From positions 1-21,967 of the forward strand of contig DASUXA010000011.1 in assembly GCA_036378155.1 (NCBI GenBank): DNA of 21,967 bases, in the 5' to 3' direction. The stretch is from DASUXA01 sp036378155. Its GTDB lineage: Bacteria; Actinomycetota; Actinomycetes; Mycobacteriales; Micromonosporaceae. Below the pieces are notes generated by a model that was given only the letters and a program-made list of their open reading frames with translations, was not told the origin of the DNA and made no database searches. Positions 19,837 to 21,967 of this stretch are shown piece by piece. Both the position numbers and the translations under genes were made by a program. The first letter of the stretch is position 1. Each line of letters begins with the position of its first letter.

Positions 19837-21967
19837 GCCGCGCGTACCGTCGCCGCCCGGCCGCGCCGGACGGCGCGCAGCAGCACCGCGAATGGTTGAG
19901 CCTGGTCGAGGTGAGCGGGCCGTTCCTCAGCCTGCCGGTACTCCGGGAAACCTGGCCCAACCTCGACGCGCTGGACCGCAAGACGCGGGAACGGCTGCGC
20001 GTCGAGCACGCCACCTGGCAGGACGACACAGTCGGCGGGCAGCGCGCCTGGATCGACTACGTGCTGCGTGACCTGCTCGGCTGGGCTGAGGCGCTGCACG
20101 AGTCCGACCTGGATGCGCTCGCGGTGACGATCGCCGAGCACGACACCGAGATCCGCCCCTCGTTCGCGCTGGTCGAACCGGGGGAGGACGTCAAACCGGA
20201 CACCGCACGGCTGCTCGGCGTGGTGTGCCCGGCGGGCACCCAGCCGACGGCGCGGGTACCCGGCTCGCCGTGGGCCGCCAGCTACGTGGACCGGCTCGCG
20301 CACCTGTGCCGGCAGCACAACGTCGAGCTGGGGCTGGCGACCGACGGGCGCTGGTGGGCGCTGGTCTGGGCGCCGCGCGGCGGGGTGACGACGACCGCCG
20401 TGTTCGACGCGGTGTCGTGGTCGGAGGCGGCCGAACGGGTCGTGGTCCGCGCGTTCGTGTCGCTGCTGTGCCGGCAGCGGTTCTTCGGGGTACCGGAGGA
20501 CGAGCGGCTGGTGAAGCTGCTGCGGGACAGCGCGGACCGAGGCGAGGAGATCACCGAGGCGCTGGGCGTCCAGGTCCGCAAGGCAGTGGAACTGCTGGTC
20601 GCCGCGGTCGGCCGCGCCGACGTGCGGGACCGGGAACGCGGCGGACCCGGGCTTGCGGACGTCGCGGCGCACGACGTGTACCGGGGCGCGGTCGCCGTCA
20701 TGATGCGCATCGTGTTCCTGCTGTTCGCCGAGGAACGCAAACTGCTGCCGTCCGACAACGACCTGTACGTCAAGGCGTACTCGGCGGGTCGGCTGTGCGC
20801 CGAACTGGAACAGCGGGTGATCGAGGGCAGCGAGGAGGACCTGGAGCACAGCTTCGCCGCCTGGTACCGGCTGCTCGCCCTGTTCACGGCCGTCTACCAG
20901 GGCGTGGACCATCCGCGGCTAGTCATGCACGGGCACGACGGGTCGCTGTTCGACCCGCAGGCGTACCCGTGGCTGCCGCTCACCATCGACGACAGGACGG
21001 TGCTGCACATGCTGCGCGCCGTGCAGTACGTCGAGGTCGGCAAGGGCCGCGACCGGGAGCGCCGCAAGCTCAGCTTCCGGTCGCTGGACGTGGAGCAGAT
21101 CGGGTACGTGTACGAGGGTCTGCTGTCCTTCGAAGGCTTCCGCGCCGAGGACGTGACGGTCGGGCTGGTCGGCAAGGAGGGCCTGGAGGAAGAGGTACCG
21201 CTCGCCGACCTGGAAACCCTGGCGAGGCGGGCGGTCGACGTGCCGGGGCTGGCTGCCGCGCTGGCCGAAAAGTACAAGGACTCGAAGATCGGCTCGGCGG
21301 CGGCGCTGGCGAAGCGACTCGCCCCGCTGGAGGCGACCGAGCAGGAAGAAGCCCGCAAGAAGCTGCTGGCGGTGACCGGTGGCGACTATCCCCTGGCGCA
21401 GCGGCTGCTGCCGTTCGTCGGCATCATCCGGGAGGACCTGCGCGGCCTGCCGGTGGTCATCCTGCCCGGCGCGCTGTTCGTCACCGAATCGGCGCTGCGG
21501 AAGAACACCGGCACCCACTACACGCCCAGCTTCCTGGCGAAGCAGGTGGTCGAGGGCGCGCTGGAACCGCTGGTGTACGAGCCGGGACCGCTGCAAACGG
21601 CCGACAAGACACAGTGGAAGCTCAAGTCCAGCGAACAGATCCTCGCGCTCAAGGTCGCCGACATCGCGATGGGCTCGGCCGCGTTCCTGGTGGCGGCGGC
21701 CCGGTACCTCGGCGAACGGCTCATCGAAGCGTGGGACAAGGAAGGCGACGAGCGGGCGCGGGCGTACCTGGACAGCGCGGGCGACCGGGTGCTCGGCGTC
21801 GACGAGGACCCATTGGTCATCGAGGCGCGCCGGCAGATCATCGAGCACTGCCTGTACGGGGTGGACATCAACCCGATGGCCGTCGAGATGGCGAAACTGT
21901 CCCTCTGGCTGGTCTCGATGGACCCGCAGCGCCCCTTCACCTTCCTCGACGACCGCCTCGTCGCCGG
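19833..21967 (+). CDS. drmMI: DISARM class 1 N6-adenine DNA methyltransferase DrmMI, 3' end outside window
   Basis: About 711 residues are visible. The N-terminal 550 residues form the large helical region typical of DrmMI, PglX/BrxX-like and type IIG-like methylases. The Rossmann methylase domain then begins: a pre-motif NTGTHYTPSFLAKQVVEGAL, motif I ADIAMGSAAFLVAAARYL near residue 609 (DxAxGSxxFL form) and GVDINPMAVEMAKLSLWL near 675-692. The catalytic NPPF motif should follow shortly beyond the right edge, so activity cannot be confirmed. DrmMI methylates host DNA at adenine to mark self. The ATG at 19833 overlaps the drmD stop, and GGAGG at 19821-19825 precedes it. drmA, drmB and drmC are expected next. 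Confidence 0.87.
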   Translation, partial: MSRAYRRRPAAPDGAQQHREWLSLVEVSGPFLSLPVLRETWPNLDALDRKTRERLRVEHATWQDDTVGGQRAWIDYVLRDLLGWAEALHESDLDALAVTIAEHDTEIRPSFALVEPGEDVKPDTARLLGVVCPAGTQPTARVPGSPWAASYVDRLAHLCRQHNVELGLATDGRWWALVWAPRGGVTTTAVFDAVSWSEAAERVVVRAFVSLLCRQRFFGVPEDERLVKLLRDSADRGEEITEALGVQVRKAVELLVAAVGRADVRDRERGGPGLADVAAHDVYRGAVAVMMRIVFLLFAEERKLLPSDNDLYVKAYSAGRLCAELEQRVIEGSEEDLEHSFAAWYRLLALFTAVYQGVDHPRLVMHGHDGSLFDPQAYPWLPLTIDDRTVLHMLRAVQYVEVGKGRDRERRKLSFRSLDVEQIGYVYEGLLSFEGFRAEDVTVGLVGKEGLEEEVPLADLETLARRAVDVPGLAAALAEKYKDSKIGSAAALAKRLAPLEATEQEEARKKLLAVTGGDYPLAQRLLPFVGIIREDLRGLPVVILPGALFVTESALRKNTGTHYTPSFLAKQVVEGALEPLVYEPGPLQTADKTQWKLKSSEQILALKVADIAMGSAAFLVAAARYLGERLIEAWDKEGDERARAYLDSAGDRVLGVDEDPLVIEARRQIIEHCLYGVDINPMAVEMAKLSLWLVSMDPQRPFTFLDDRLVA

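Noticed and set aside
19299..20912. 537-aa minus-strand frame across the drmD/drmMI junction
   Set aside because: It is antisense to two coupled genes whose overlap and ribosome site are clear.
1..21967. CRISPR array or intact tRNA/rRNA genes
   Set aside because: No regularly spaced direct repeats of 23-40 bases with unique spacers were seen, and the only tRNA-like sequence is the 3' half at 6456-6500.

Overview
The window is high-GC actinobacterial DNA. Codons end mostly in G or C, GTG starts are common, and many genes are joined by 4-bp ATGA or GTGA overlaps. The housekeeping-type genes (DUF4193, DUF4190, an actinobacterial DEAD-box helicase) also fit Actinomycetota. The frequent GTAC/GGTACG wording suggests a Micromonosporaceae-like genome, but that is only an impression.

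Region 1 (1 to about 6500) is the right-hand part of an actinomycete integrative and conjugative element (AICE, pSAM2-like). On the minus strand a DUF6284 protein, a DUF2637-like membrane protein and an FtsK/TraB-type DNA translocase form the transfer operon. The translocase runs off the left edge, and rep, xis and int would be expected beyond it. On the plus strand an XRE/PLD-like (DUF5919) regulator and a Pif-like Nudix protein form a control and immunity pair, preceded by 10-bp phased GACGTC repeats. The cargo between these and the attachment site has visibly lower GC: an HD-domain protein and a two-gene DUF262 + HEPN nuclease cassette that looks like a defence or abortive-infection module. 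The element ends at a 45-bp 3' half of tRNA-Lys(CTT) at 6456-6500, the expected att core.

Region 2 (6500 to about 12700) is chromosomal flank: an orphan HicB-like antitoxin with a tiny ORF upstream, two hypothetical proteins, DUF4193, a DEAD-box RNA helicase, two GNAT acetyltransferases, and a CadI/ArsI-type C-As lyase-like metalloenzyme with all expected ligand residues but no arsR beside it.

Region 3 (12784-15302) is a tightly overlapping three-gene operon of unknown function. It appears to be expressed from a leaderless promoter with an inverted repeat at the -35. Products: a small coiled-coil/HTH-like protein, a small helical protein, and a 544-aa protein with a basic C-terminal motif. 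This is the least explained block of the window.

Region 4 (15365-16421) holds two minus-strand envelope genes, a DUF4190 membrane protein and a DUF4352-like lipoprotein.

Region 5 (16559 to the right edge) is the start of a class 1 DISARM anti-phage system: the SNF2-like helicase DrmD, then by ATGA overlap the N6-adenine methyltransferase DrmMI, cut by the window end before its NPPF-type catalytic motif. drmA, drmB and drmC should follow outside. A good sigma70-type promoter precedes drmD; its -10 box lies inside a perfect 6-3-6 palindrome, and the predicted leader carries an 8-bp perfect hairpin. The window thus places an AICE carrying a putative HEPN defence cassette about 10 kb from DISARM, with an uncharacterised operon between them.
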